The notes beneath the pieces were generated by a model, which saw only the letters and a list, made by a program, of their open reading frames with translations, had not been told where the DNA came from and did not search any database. Shown piece by piece: positions 55,804 through 64,000 of a stretch of 64,000 nucleotides of DNA (position 1 is the stretch's first letter; each line of letters opens with the position of its first letter). The DNA lies in NCBI RefSeq assembly GCF_006864535.1, contig NZ_QHLL01000004.1, positions 62,001 to 126,000 on the forward strand. Reading direction: 5' to 3'. A program made the position numbers and the translations under genes. This stretch comes from Campylobacter sp. MIT 12-8780. GTDB lineage: Bacteria; Campylobacterota; Campylobacteria; Campylobacterales; Campylobacteraceae.

Positions 55804-57402
55804 ATGTTTCACATAGTCTTTAATGCTGATGAAAATTACATCAAGTATTGTGCTGTTTTAATGACAAGCATAATCAAAAACACTGATACTTCAAAGAAAT
55901 TTAAAGACTTTTTTGATGAAGAAACTTTAAATTCAGCTATGGGGGGGGGGCTTAATAAAAATTTAAGTTCAAACTATAAACTTTTAGACTACTCCTGCTT
56001 AAGTCCTGAAGAAAAAAGCGAGGGCTATGTTTTTCATATACTTACTGACTGCATTTCAACTCCTACCCAGCAAAAGCTTAATCAACTTCAAGATGAGCTT
56101 AGTCAAATTTATCCTTGTAAGATAGAAGTTCATTCGGTAAATGCAAAGCTTTTTATCGAAAATTGTAATGTAAAAGCATTTAGAGAAAACCATGCAACTT
56201 GTTACCGCCTTTTACTCGCAAGCACTTTGCCAAAAACATTAAAAACTTGTTTGTACTTAGATGTAGATATGCTCTGCTTAAAAGATTTAAGAATGTGTTT
56301 TGCGCTAGATACCAAAGACAAAATTATTGTTGCAAGCCTTATTAAATCTTCACCATACTCTTCATCTCTTAAAAGCTCAAAAGGCAAAAAAGATTATGTC
56401 TTTAATCCAAATTTTAATCATTTTAATTCTGGTTTTATGCTTATAAATTTGAAAAAATGGCGAAAATTTAAGGTTGAACAAAAAGCTCTTTGGCTGACTC
56501 AAAACTATATTATTGATGATATACCAGATGAAATGATATTGAATGCTATTTTACAGCCCAAACACAGATTAAACATGTCGCTTAAATTTAATTTTTATAT
56601 AGGATTTGCTAAAAAGGAATTGAGAGCTCAAATTACTTGTCTTAATGAGTCAACAAAAAGACCGAGAGATTGGATTCTTCCTTTCACAGAAAATGAAATC
56701 GAAGAAGCTGATAAGCAAGCATTCATTTTACATTTCAATTGTGGAGCTACTAAACCTTGGGATAAAATTTTACTTCTTGATTGCAACAAGAAACAGCCAC
56801 TTTTTATCTACTATCAAGCTTGGTGGAACACTGCCCTAACTACTCCTGTCTTTAAAGATAAACTCTTGCTTTTAAAAATAGAGTTAACAGATAAAAAACT
56901 TAAAGAAAATATGGAACAAGACAGGCAAGTTTTATTAAGCCAGATCTTAAATTTAAATCAAACCATTACTAAACTTGAAAATGAAAACAAAACCTTGCAA
57001 AATGAGATTACAAGTCTAAAACAAACAAAAGGAGCAGCTTTAAGAGCACAAAATCAACTTGCCTATAAATTAGGAACTACTCTTATGTCATACTCAAAAT
57101 CAAAATTTTTCTATCTCAATCCTAAATTTTATCTTACTTTGCTCAGTATCAAATCAAGGCATAAAAAGTCTAAAAAAGCTTATGAAAATTTAATCTTTTC
57201 AAATCCTAGCTTTAAACTATCCTTGCTTGAAACTTATGCTGATTATGATGAGGCTTTAAAGGTGCAAAATTTCTTTTCTTATAGACTTGGACTTGAATTT
57301 ATAAAAGCGAGTAAAACTTGGTATAAAGGTGGATATGTGAGATTTTGCTTTGAAGTAAAAAAGCTGAAAAATCAACAAAGCAAAACCAAATTTTCTCTTT
57401 AA
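55804..57402 (+). CDS. Glycosyltransferase family 8, phase-variable, ON
   Basis: This 532-residue protein has an N-terminal family-8 glycosyltransferase domain (about 1-330): FHIVFNADENYIKYCAVLMTSI, the metal-binding DxD in YLDVDMLCLKDL, and FNSGFMLINLKKW. A coiled-coil stretch (about 365-410) and a C-terminal region of unknown type follow. A G10 tract reads through in frame (Ala-Met-Gly-Gly-Gly-Leu), so the gene is on in this sequence. It probably adds a sugar to lipooligosaccharide or another surface glycan. It sits alone inside the oxidoreductase island, divergent from the aldo/keto reductase operon. Confidence 0.88.
   Translation: MFHIVFNADENYIKYCAVLMTSIIKNTDTSKKFKDFFDEETLNSAMGGGLNKNLSSNYKLLDYSCLSPEEKSEGYVFHILTDCISTPTQQKLNQLQDELSQIYPCKIEVHSVNAKLFIENCNVKAFRENHATCYRLLLASTLPKTLKTCLYLDVDMLCLKDLRMCFALDTKDKIIVASLIKSSPYSSSLKSSKGKKDYVFNPNFNHFNSGFMLINLKKWRKFKVEQKALWLTQNYIIDDIPDEMILNAILQPKHRLNMSLKFNFYIGFAKKELRAQITCLNESTKRPRDWILPFTENEIEEADKQAFILHFNCGATKPWDKILLLDCNKKQPLFIYYQAWWNTALTTPVFKDKLLLLKIELTDKKLKENMEQDRQVLLSQILNLNQTITKLENENKTLQNEITSLKQTKGAALRAQNQLAYKLGTTLMSYSKSKFFYLNPKFYLTLLSIKSRHKKSKKAYENLIFSNPSFKLSLLETYADYDEALKVQNFFSYRLGLEFIKASKTWYKGGYVRFCFEVKKLKNQQSKTKFSL
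55941..55950. repeat. Poly-G tract (G10) in a glycosyltransferase gene
   Basis: Ten G near codon 46 keep the glycosyltransferase reading frame open. A change of one or two G would stop translation early, so this is an ON-state contingency tract. Confidence 0.93.
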
Positions 57403-57431
57403 AGCTATATATTAATTATATTTAGCTTGCT

Positions 57432-57998
57432 TTACTGCATCAAACGCTCAATCAAAGCTTTTTTATAATTTTCTAATTCAGCCCTATTTACACTCTCAAA
57501 TACAAGCGGTTCTAAATACTCCATACCACAATGTAAAGCACTTGCTTTCATAGGCAAAAACACATCTTTAAGCTGGGCGCCTATCCTGCCATTTTTACCA
57601 TAAGTTGAAGCCCCACCTGCTGCAGTTGAAACAACAAGCATTTGCTTGCCCTGCCACAGCCCAGGTCCCACGCTTCCCCAAGCTTCATTAAGATAAGCTT
57701 TCATCATAGGCGTGATATTAAACCAATGCGTAGGAAATAAAAATACCACTCTTTCATACTCACGCATGATTTCACGCTCTTTTGTCCCATCAATGGCGCG
57801 CGTATCATATCCATAAATGCTTTCTAAATTTCTTACTGCAACGCCTTTTACACTTCTTGCGGCTTGTTCTAAAGCTTTGATAAAAGTTGAGCGTTCAGGG
57901 TAAGGATGTGAAGCGATGACTAGAGTTTTAACTTTTGCTTCATTTGCAAAGACATTTACACTAAGCACAAAGGCTAGTAAGATAAGTAATTTTTTCAT
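57432..57998 (-). CDS. Sec-exported flavodoxin-fold NAD(P)H oxidoreductase
   Basis: The 188-residue precursor has a Sec-type signal (MKKLLILLAFVLSVNVFA) with no twin arginine, then a flavodoxin-2 fold like KefF/MdaB quinone reductases: LVIASHPYPERSTF, FPTHWFNITPMMKAYLNEAW and STAAGGASTYG. Homologues bind FMN or FAD and reduce quinones with NAD(P)H in the cytoplasm. Export unfolded by Sec would require flavin loading in the periplasm. GGAGCAAA precedes the ATG. It is a single-gene unit under the MerR-type promoter at 58028. Confidence 0.88.
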   Translation of the reverse strand: MKKLLILLAFVLSVNVFANEAKVKTLVIASHPYPERSTFIKALEQAARSVKGVAVRNLESIYGYDTRAIDGTKEREIMREYERVVFLFPTHWFNITPMMKAYLNEAWGSVGPGLWQGKQMLVVSTAAGGASTYGKNGRIGAQLKDVFLPMKASALHCGMEYLEPLVFESVNRAELENYKKALIERLMQ

Positions 57999-58027
57999 TT
58001 TGCTCCTTTTGATAAATTGGTATTAAT

Positions 58028-58058
58028 ATTATAAAAGATGAGAGCAGCTATCAGTCAA
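58028..58058 (-). promoter_or_regulatory. MerR-type promoter with 19-bp spacer (minus strand)
   Basis: Read on the minus strand, TTGACT (58053-58058) and TATAAT (58028-58033) flank 19 bp containing the imperfect dyad GATAG-CTG-CTCTC. The upstream element AATTTGCGAATT (58073-58084) lies 14 bp before the -35. It drives the exported flavodoxin-fold gene. Confidence 0.78.
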
Positions 58059-58150
58059 GAGTAAATTTAAAGAATTTGCGAATTTTTTGTGATTTAAAAG
58101 ATAAAAAGGCTAAATCAAACTTACAATTTGATTTAGCAGAAGTTTAAAGT

Positions 58151-58654
58151 TTAAAAATTTTTTGCGTAGTCAAGATAAGCTTCAAGTGGCAAATTATTTG
58201 CATTTGCGCTAAAGATAACAAAAGGTTTTACTATTTTTGCATCTACACCCTCAAAGCTGGTATTTAGTGCAAACATTGTGCGTTCTATCCCACTTTCGCA
58301 GGCATTATCAAGTTCTTTAAAATCACTCACCGAGCCACCAGCTGTAACGACAAAGCCCACTTTTTTATCCTTTAAAAAATCAAGTTTTTGCTCGTAAATT
58401 GGCGTTAAAACCTCATCTTGCCATTCTTTAAAAATACTTGGTGTGCTATACCAAAAAAGTGGGAATTGCACCAAAATGCGATTAGCGTTTTGAAGCTTTT
58501 CAAATTCAGCTTTTATATTAATCTTGTCATTTGGATATACAAGGTTAAGGTTGTGAATTTCAAAGTCTTGTTCCTTGCTTAAAGCCTCTAAAAGTGCTTT
58601 ATTGACGCTTGATTTGTCATAATAACTATGTGAAAATAGCACCAAAGTTTTCAT
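58151..58654 (-). CDS. Cytoplasmic flavodoxin-fold NAD(P)H oxidoreductase
   Basis: The 167-residue protein is a flavodoxin-2 (KefF/MdaB-like) NAD(P)H-dependent oxidoreductase: LVLFSHSYYDKSSVNKALLE, QFPLFWYSTPSIFKEWQDEV and FVVTAGGSVSDF. It has no signal peptide, unlike the exported relative at 57432. I chose ATG 58654, behind GGAGAAC. A start 14 codons upstream would lie within the spacing between the -10 and the expected transcript start, so it is excluded. It is a single-gene unit under the MerR-type promoter at 58680. Confidence 0.88.
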   Translation of the reverse strand: MKTLVLFSHSYYDKSSVNKALLEALSKEQDFEIHNLNLVYPNDKINIKAEFEKLQNANRILVQFPLFWYSTPSIFKEWQDEVLTPIYEQKLDFLKDKKVGFVVTAGGSVSDFKELDNACESGIERTMFALNTSFEGVDAKIVKPFVIFSANANNLPLEAYLDYAKNF

Positions 58655-58679
58655 TTGTTCTCCTTTTTGTTTTTTTATC

Positions 58680-58710
58680 ATTATACAGCTTGACACTTGG
58701 TGTTTGTCAA
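58680..58710 (-). promoter_or_regulatory. MerR-type promoter with 19-bp spacer (minus strand)
   Basis: Read on the minus strand, TTGACA (58705-58710) and TATAAT (58680-58685) flank 19 bp with the dyad ACAC-CAA-GTGT. The upstream element, AATTTAAATTTT on the plus strand (58725-58736), keeps the 14-bp distance. It drives the cytoplasmic flavodoxin-fold oxidoreductase. Confidence 0.8.
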
Positions 58711-58727
58711 GAGTAAAAAAGTAAAAT

Positions 58728-59885
58728 TTAAATTTTTTCTTTCAAAAGCCTCGCTCTTAGGGCAAAGATGATAAGACTTAGCACCACCAAAGCTACGCTT
58801 GCTAAAACTGCAAAGCCTGAGCCTTCAAGCGAGATAAACAGCCCGCAAAGTGCTGTGCCAAGCGTGGTTCCTATATTTGCTGTGGAGATAAAAAGTCCAT
58901 TTGCAAATTCTTTAGCCTGTGGTATGGGTTGAGTGAGCATAAAATGATCCCCACTATTGACTATACCTGCAAATATACCTAAGATGATTAAGATCAAGCT
59001 TGTTAAAAGCACATTTGTCCCAAAAACAAAAAGTAAGATATATAAAACAAGCATGATGAAAAGACTGATCCAAAGTGTAAGATTAGCTGATCTTACAAAG
59101 GCTTTTCCGGCGATGAAATTGCCTACAACATTACTGAGTCCATACGCAAGCAAAAGCAAGCTAATAAGAGTGAAGTCAATATGTGTAAAATTCAGCAAAA
59201 ACTCGCTCATATAGCTATAAAAACCAAACATAGCTCCAGTTGCCACAACAACTAAGGCGATAGACGCCCAAACTACAGGCATTGCAAGCACTTTAAACTG
59301 CTCTTTTTGAGATTTTGTTTTCTCGCCTTTTAGACTTGGCACGAAAAAGATAGTCGCCACAAAAGCAAGGGCATTTAAAATCGCAAAAAAGATAAAAGAA
59401 AATTCTAAATTAATCTTGCTTGCTAGATAGCTTGCCAGCGGAATTCCAAGCGTCATACCAGCAGAAACTGCTGCAAAAATTTTACTTGTGCCTTTGATCT
59501 CCTGCCCTTTTGGCATAGCATTTGCTGCGACGCTAAAGGCTAAAGCGCAGTAGATTGGGTGAAAAAAGGCTGGAATTGCTCTAAGCACTAAAAGCAAGAT
59601 AAAGCTCGTGCAAAAAGCTGCAAAAAGCGAAGTGATGGCAAATATACTAAGACAGACAAGCATTACTTTTTTGGTATCATACTTAGCCACTAAAAGCGGT
59701 AAAATAGGAGCTGAAAAAGCCACTATCAAAGCAAATATACTCACCACCCAGCCCGCATCGCTAACACTGACTTGATAAAAATCAGCGATAAGCGGTAAAA
59801 GTCCCATAGCGCCAAGCTCCATACTTAAAAGCGCAAATACTCCAAGCATAAGCGTTGGGATAAGAAAGGTGTTATTTTTTATCAT
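58728..59885 (-). CDS. MFS drug/sugar efflux-type transporter
   Basis: The 385-residue protein has 12 hydrophobic segments and the layout of the DHA1 branch of the major facilitator superfamily (AraJ/YdhP-like): GAMGLLPLIADFYQVSVSDAGW in helix 1 and the loop KYDTKKVMLV. These export drugs, sugars or metabolites with proton antiport. I chose ATG 59885, preceded by AAAGGAAAAAAA; a start nine codons upstream is less likely. It is the last gene of the hydrolase operon, so it may export the product or toxic substrate of that pathway. Confidence 0.88.
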   Translation of the reverse strand: MIKNNTFLIPTLMLGVFALLSMELGAMGLLPLIADFYQVSVSDAGWVVSIFALIVAFSAPILPLLVAKYDTKKVMLVCLSIFAITSLFAAFCTSFILLLVLRAIPAFFHPIYCALAFSVAANAMPKGQEIKGTSKIFAAVSAGMTLGIPLASYLASKINLEFSFIFFAILNALAFVATIFFVPSLKGEKTKSQKEQFKVLAMPVVWASIALVVVATGAMFGFYSYMSEFLLNFTHIDFTLISLLLLAYGLSNVVGNFIAGKAFVRSANLTLWISLFIMLVLYILLFVFGTNVLLTSLILIILGIFAGIVNSGDHFMLTQPIPQAKEFANGLFISTANIGTTLGTALCGLFISLEGSGFAVLASVALVVLSLIIFALRARLLKEKI

Positions 59886-59908
59886 TTTTTTTCCTTTAAA
59901 TTTCGTTT

Positions 59909-60244
59909 TCATTCATTTATAAGTCTAGCTTTTAAGATAAAATCTTCCTTTTGCTCTTTTATTTGTAAAGGTGCATAATAGAAAAAATCCCCAATTTCTG
60001 GCTCGTAAGCCTTAAATTCTGGTGTTTTTAAAGCTTTTTTCAAGTGGCTTACCTTTTCTGTACGCCCGTGATCATTAAGCTTAAAGCTCATCGGCAAAAG
60101 GGCTATAAAATCTTTACTTGTTTCATTTTCTTGCATTTTTACCCTAAAGCTTTGCCCATTTTCAAAGCTAAACTCCACTATAAAATCCTCGCCCCTTAAG
60201 CTTAAAAAAGCAAATAATATAAGTGTTATTATCTTTTTCATCAT
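59909..60244 (-). CDS. Exported cyclophilin-like-fold protein, short form
   Basis: The 111-residue precursor has a Sec signal (MKKIITLILFAFLSLRG) and the same domain as the protein at 54106: SKDFIALLPMSFKLNDHGR and GDFFYYAPLQIKEQ. Compared with that paralogue it lacks the GNLGVFY segment after the YAP motif, so part of the usual ligand pocket is missing. Two ATG codons in a row (60244, 60241) are possible starts behind AAAGG. It is the second gene of the operon from the 61398 promoter. Confidence 0.8.
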   Translation of the reverse strand: MMKKIITLILFAFLSLRGEDFIVEFSFENGQSFRVKMQENETSKDFIALLPMSFKLNDHGRTEKVSHLKKALKTPEFKAYEPEIGDFFYYAPLQIKEQKEDFILKARLINE

Positions 60245-60307
60245 TTAACCTTTGATTTTAAATTTAAAGTAAAAGCAAGGCTTTACTTAGCCCTGCTTGT
60301 TTGAAGT

Positions 60308-61348
60308 TTATTTTAAGTTTTTATTAAAAAATTCGCCAATTTTTGCAAAAGGGATTTTTTGAGTATCATGGTATAAATCCACATGGTTTGCTCCTTTTAT
60401 ATACATAAGCTCTTTTGGCTGGCTTGCTCTTTTATACGCTTCTTCGCTAAATTCTTTTGAATGTGCCTTATCTCCAGTGATGAAAAGCAAAGGACGCGGT
60501 GAAATAAGCTCAATATCGTTAAATGGATAGAAATTCATAAATTTCACATTTGAAGTTAAGCTTGGCTTGGTGGTTGTCTCTTTAGTTGCACCTTTTGGGG
60601 TAAATTCGCCAGTTGGCGTGCGATAATAGCTATAAAACTCCCTTTGTATAGGATCAGTATCAGCGTTTAGTTCTAAAGTTGTGCCACCGATTAAAGTTCT
60701 TTTTCCACCTTTAAACTCGTCCCACCTTGCATTTGCAGCTTCAGCGATGATGGCTTTTCTTGCTTCTAGGCTTAGTGATTTGTTAAGCCCGTCCCTATTT
60801 GCTGCGCCCATATCATACATGCTTGCTGTAACTATGGCTTTGATACGAGGATCGATTTTTGCGGCTGAAAGCACAAAGCTTCCACTTCCACAAATGCCTA
60901 TAGCTCCTATTTTTTCACGATTAACATAGCTTAAAGAGCCTAGATAATCAACTGCTGCACTAAAATCCTCCGCATACACATCAGGTAAAACACTATTTCT
61001 TGGCTCGCCCTCACTTGCTCCCCAATAACTAAGATCAATTGCCAAAGCCACATAGCCCAGCTCAGCCATTTTAAAAGCGTAAAGACTAGCAGCTTGTTCT
61101 TTTACTGCTCCCATTGGGTGTCCTACGACTATGGCTGGGTAGGCTTTGCTTTTGTCTAAATTTTTTGGCACAAAAAGATTGCCCGCAACTTTCATATTGT
61201 ATTGGTTTTTAAAGCTTACTTTTTTAAGCTCTATATTAGGGCTTTTTGGAAAAAGTCTTCCCTCGCCTGTATCAGCTGCATGAGCTGCAGCACCTAAAAG
61301 TAAAATTCCTAAAAAACAAGCTTTAAGCTTTGTGATTTTACTTAACAT
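60308..61348 (-). CDS. Exported alpha/beta hydrolase, dienelactone-hydrolase-like
   Basis: The 346-residue precursor has a Sec signal (to about residue 24, AAAHA) and an alpha/beta hydrolase fold: AIVVGHPMGAVKEQ for the oxyanion region, the nucleophile elbow GICGSGSF, the acid in FITGDKAHS and the His in GANHVDLY. The elbow has Cys in the nucleophile position, as in dienelactone hydrolase, unless the following Ser serves. It is the first gene of the operon under the promoter at 61398, upstream of the cyclophilin-like gene and the MFS transporter. GGAGAATAGC precedes the ATG. Confidence 0.88.
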   Translation of the reverse strand: MLSKITKLKACFLGILLLGAAAHAADTGEGRLFPKSPNIELKKVSFKNQYNMKVAGNLFVPKNLDKSKAYPAIVVGHPMGAVKEQAASLYAFKMAELGYVALAIDLSYWGASEGEPRNSVLPDVYAEDFSAAVDYLGSLSYVNREKIGAIGICGSGSFVLSAAKIDPRIKAIVTASMYDMGAANRDGLNKSLSLEARKAIIAEAANARWDEFKGGKRTLIGGTTLELNADTDPIQREFYSYYRTPTGEFTPKGATKETTTKPSLTSNVKFMNFYPFNDIELISPRPLLFITGDKAHSKEFSEEAYKRASQPKELMYIKGANHVDLYHDTQKIPFAKIGEFFNKNLK

Positions 61349-61397
61349 TGCTATTCTCCTTTTTTTAAATTTTTGGCGTTTTTGTTTCGCTTTTGAA

Positions 61398-61428
61398 ATT
61401 ATAAAAGCAGATACTTAGTATCTGTCAA
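61398..61428 (-). promoter_or_regulatory. MerR-type promoter with 19-bp spacer (minus strand)
   Basis: Read on the minus strand, TTGACA (61423-61428) and TATAAT (61398-61403) flank 19 bp with the perfect-armed dyad GATAC-TAA-GTATC, identical to that at 53168. The upstream element AATTTGTAATTT (61443-61454, plus strand) is 14 bp before the -35. It drives the hydrolase, cyclophilin-like and MFS operon. Confidence 0.85.
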
Positions 61429-61525
61429 GAGCAAATTTAAAAAATTTGTAATTTTTTTACCCAATGAGCGAAGATAAGCAAAAACTAGCATATTTTGTGC
61501 TAGTTTTTGTTAAATTGAAAGATTT

Positions 61526-63784
61526 TTATTTTGGTTTAGAAAAATCATAACGCAAATTAAGATAATAACTGCGTCCATCGCCTAATATATAATACCTTGA
61601 GCCAGATCGGTTTGGGTCAGTTATTTGCGGTCCTTGAAAGACTGTGTATTGTCTATCAAAGAGATTTTTCACTCCTAAAACTATCTTAAGTCCTTGAATT
61701 TGATAGCTCATACCTACATCAGTAAGTGAATAGCTTGGCATGTATTCTTGATCTTGAAAGCTTAAAATTTCACTTCCTGATATCCTAACCGTCGTTCCGC
61801 CATCAAGTGCTTTAGCTATATAAGTATAATCAGCAAAAAGAGTCAAATTTTTAAGCAGATCATATTCTACACCAAGGCTGACTTTGTTTTTTGGGATATA
61901 AGGCATGTGAGTATTATCATATATGCCTTTAGAGATTTTTGCGCTTACATGAGAAAAGCTTTGTCTTAAACGCAAATAACCAAAATCTTGGCGCAATGAA
62001 AGCTCAACTCCTAGTCTTTTTGTTTCATCTAAATTTCTATAAAACCACTCAACCGTTTGCGTAGAGCCATTTTCTGAGGCGAAGTGTGGATTACCAGAAT
62101 TATAAATTTCGCCCTTTGTAATGGTATAAAATCCAGTCGCTTGCACGGATAAAAAGTTAAAAAAATCCTCGCTAAATCCAAGTTCATAGGTATCATAATG
62201 CTCTGAGCTAACATTTGAAGGTGAGTAAGGATTTTCTTGTGTATAAGGAGCTCCTGTGCTCCAATCTATAGTTGAGTAAGTATCGCGTCTATCAAAAAGC
62301 TGAGTTGGTAAAGGCGTGATGTAGCCTCGTTCAAATTTAACATAAATTTTACCTGTATCTGAGAATTTAAAAGTAGGTGTAAGCTCATAGGCTAAATTTT
62401 CTTCTTTGGTATCAATGGTATATCTTGGTGGAATGACATTGATTTGAAGCATAGGATTTGTAGATTCATCAAAAGTATATCTTTGCCCTGAATACAAAGC
62501 CACAGCATAACGCAAGCCATAATTTAAAATAAAATTCTCATAAAATAATGCGAATTAAAAGCGTAAAATGAATGACTATTTCTGGTTATATCAAGCATAG
62601 TATGGGTAAAACTATCAGCAAACATAGGTCTTTCATAGGTGTGTATGCCATTTCTTTTTGCTGTATGACTTTCAAAATCATATCCTAGCATCAAATAAGA
62701 ACCAAAAGTAGAGTAATAATACCTACTATCAACTTTGCTTCCAAACATTATATCTTTATAATCACCCACAAGTTTTGGCTTTACGCCCGAATAGCCTTGA
62801 TTTTTTATAAAATGCTGTTTAAGATGATGATAATACACCAAAGCATTCAGCTCAAGATTATCGCCAAAATAATGACTTAACTTCAAATCAAGTTCAGGAC
62901 GGTTATACTTTACTATGCGTTCAGTGTCTGAAACTTGAGTCGGATCTTCTTCTATGCGTCGCTTTTCTAGATAACTTGCCTCGCTGTTTAAGGAGCTATA
63001 CCATTTGTAGCCAAAACTCAGTTTAGTATCCTCGCTTGGCTCATAAAAAATTTTTGATTGGATTTGATAACCTCTTCTATAAATTCCTCTATTATAGCCT
63101 CTGATATTGAATTGATTTGCTCCAAAATTAAAGGCTAGCTTATCATCAATGCGTTTGGTTATGCTTGTATAAAGCTCACCGCCTTTTTGGATATTGCAGC
63201 TTACTGGGGCTCTTGGATCAATTGAGGTGTAGGGAGGTATGCTTACGCAGTTTGAGACTTTATCATACATTTGTCCATTTACGCCTATAGTAAAAGCATC
63301 TTCACTAGGCGTTTTTGTGATAATGTTTAATGCCCCCCCCCCTCGTGCCATCACCATAAAGCACGGCTGAGCCGCCCGGAACGACTTCTATATGATCAAC
63401 ATTTTCAAGCCAAATGGTATCAAAAGGCGTGTTTATATGTCCTGTGTCAAGGGTATTGATAATCTTACCATCAACCATAACTTTTACTGAATTTCCAGCT
63501 TTTTCACCTTGTCCTCTCATATCTATTGACTTACCAGAGCCATAATCCACAAAGCTCACACCCGGCGTGCGTTGCAACACTTCAGTAATGCTATCATCAC
63601 CCCTATCATGGAGCTGTTCTTGCCCCACCACTTCGACATTACGCACATTTGTATCTGCTTCTATAAAACCTGCTTCAATATGTGTTTTCTCAAGCTCAAA
63701 GCTTTCTATACCGCCTATTTCATCAGCTTTTAGGCTTAAAACCACACAGCAAAGCAAACTTGAAAATACAAAGCGTTTTTTCAT
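61526..63784 (-). pseudogene. TonB-dependent outer-membrane receptor, broken in two places
   Basis: Three successive frames encode one receptor of about 750 residues. The first (63784-63305) has a Sec signal and plug domain (ITEVLQRTPGVSF, MRGQGEKAG, IEVVPGGSAVLYGDG). The second (to 62524) and third (62515-61526) give the barrel, ending in LNLRYDFSKPK. The first break is the C10 tract on the plus strand; G9 or G12 on the coding strand would restore GTRGGALNIITK. The second is at a run of four A (62542-62545), where one extra base would give a continuous NSHYF-YENFILNYGLRY. The first is switchable; the second looks like decay or a sequencing error. Ligand (siderophore, haem or other) is unknown. 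Confidence 0.85.
63333..63342. repeat. Poly-C tract (G10 on the coding strand) in a TonB receptor gene
   Basis: Ten C lie near codon 150 of the receptor. Frame arithmetic shows that one base fewer or two more joins the plug domain to the barrel, so the tract is in an OFF length here. Confidence 0.93.
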
Positions 63785-63824
63785 TGCTTTTCTCCTTGTT
63801 TTTTTTGTAAAAATAAAAAGTGAA

Positions 63825-63850
63825 ATTATATCATAATAATAATAATTTTT
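63825..63850 (-). promoter_or_regulatory. Receptor promoter with possible Fur box
   Basis: On the minus strand TATAAT (63825-63830) lies 40 bases upstream of the receptor ATG. Overlapping and upstream is a repeated ATAAT array (63831-63845) resembling AT-rich Campylobacter Fur sites. Iron control would fit a TonB receptor, but the motif is low in information. Confidence 0.35.
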
Positions 63851-64000
63851 AAAATTTAAATTTGATTAAAATGATGATATGTTTTGTCAATATGTGAAAA
63901 TATATTAGGCTAGGGTATGTAAAAAGATGAATTTAAAAATAAAAGTAAATTTATCTTTTAAGCTTGTTTATATCACGCTTTGCCTAGATAAACTTAATCC

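Noticed and set aside
58655..58696. N-terminal extension of the flavodoxin-fold oxidoreductase
   Set aside because: The extra 14 codons lie between the -10 box and the ribosome site, before or at the expected transcript start; ATG 58654 has GGAGAAC.

Overview
The window is AT-rich chromosomal DNA of an epsilonproteobacterium, almost certainly a Campylobacter close to the C. upsaliensis / C. helveticus / C. jejuni group. The grounds are the gene blocks ruvC-dnaA-dnaN-gyrB, tig-clpP-def, purB-nrdA and rsmA-rnj-rluB beside rlmN, a cdtABC toxin operon, flavin-dependent thyX, four long G/C homopolymers of the Campylobacter phase-variation type, and short A-rich leaders with AAGGA-type ribosome sites. 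The species call is inference.

Layout. 1-5.4 kb: oxidoreductase cluster (two aldo/keto reductases, a transporter, two MerR regulators, an AraC regulator). 5.5-31.5 kb: mostly housekeeping genes (argC, fliI-folE, tig-clpP-def-comM, aminotransferase, msrPQ, aldehyde dehydrogenase with a DUF779 partner, rRNA-modifying enzymes, RNase J) plus a small outer-membrane protein behind a G14 tract. 31.5-37.5 kb: purB-nrdA, a polysaccharide pyruvyl transferase switched off at a G12 tract, a receiver-only response regulator, tRNA-Ala(GGC), tRNA-Val(GAC) and a DUF305 pseudogene. 37.5-44.5 kb: origin region. 44.7-47 kb: cdtABC. 48.2-61.4 kb: second oxidoreductase island with a third MerR regulator. 61.5-63.8 kb: a TonB-dependent receptor broken in two places. 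No intergenic gap exceeds 300 bases.

The most interesting system is a distributed MerR-type regulon. Eight complete promoters, and the end of a ninth at base 1, share a sigma70 -35 box (TTGACA or TTGACT), a spacer of exactly 19 bp holding a 13-bp dyad, and TATAAT. This is the overlong-spacer layout that MerR activators need. Seven of the eight also carry a second element, consensus AATTTGCAAATT, exactly 14 bp upstream of the -35. These promoters serve aldo/keto reductases, a zinc alcohol dehydrogenase, an NAD(P)-binding reductase, two flavodoxin-fold NAD(P)H oxidoreductases, a Cys-nucleophile alpha/beta hydrolase, exported cyclophilin-like proteins, a carboxymuconolactone-decarboxylase-like protein and two transporters. 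Many products carry Tat or Sec signals, so the regulon seems to place NAD(P)- or flavin-binding enzymes in the periplasm. Two Tat genes keep a second ribosome site and ATG just after the signal, which would give a cytoplasmic form too. The operator dyads fall into three families and the window holds three paralogous MerR regulators; only one has a cysteine at position 54, the sensing position of aldehyde/thiol-responsive NmlR/AdhR proteins. A role in reactive carbonyl or electrophile stress is the best guess from the families.
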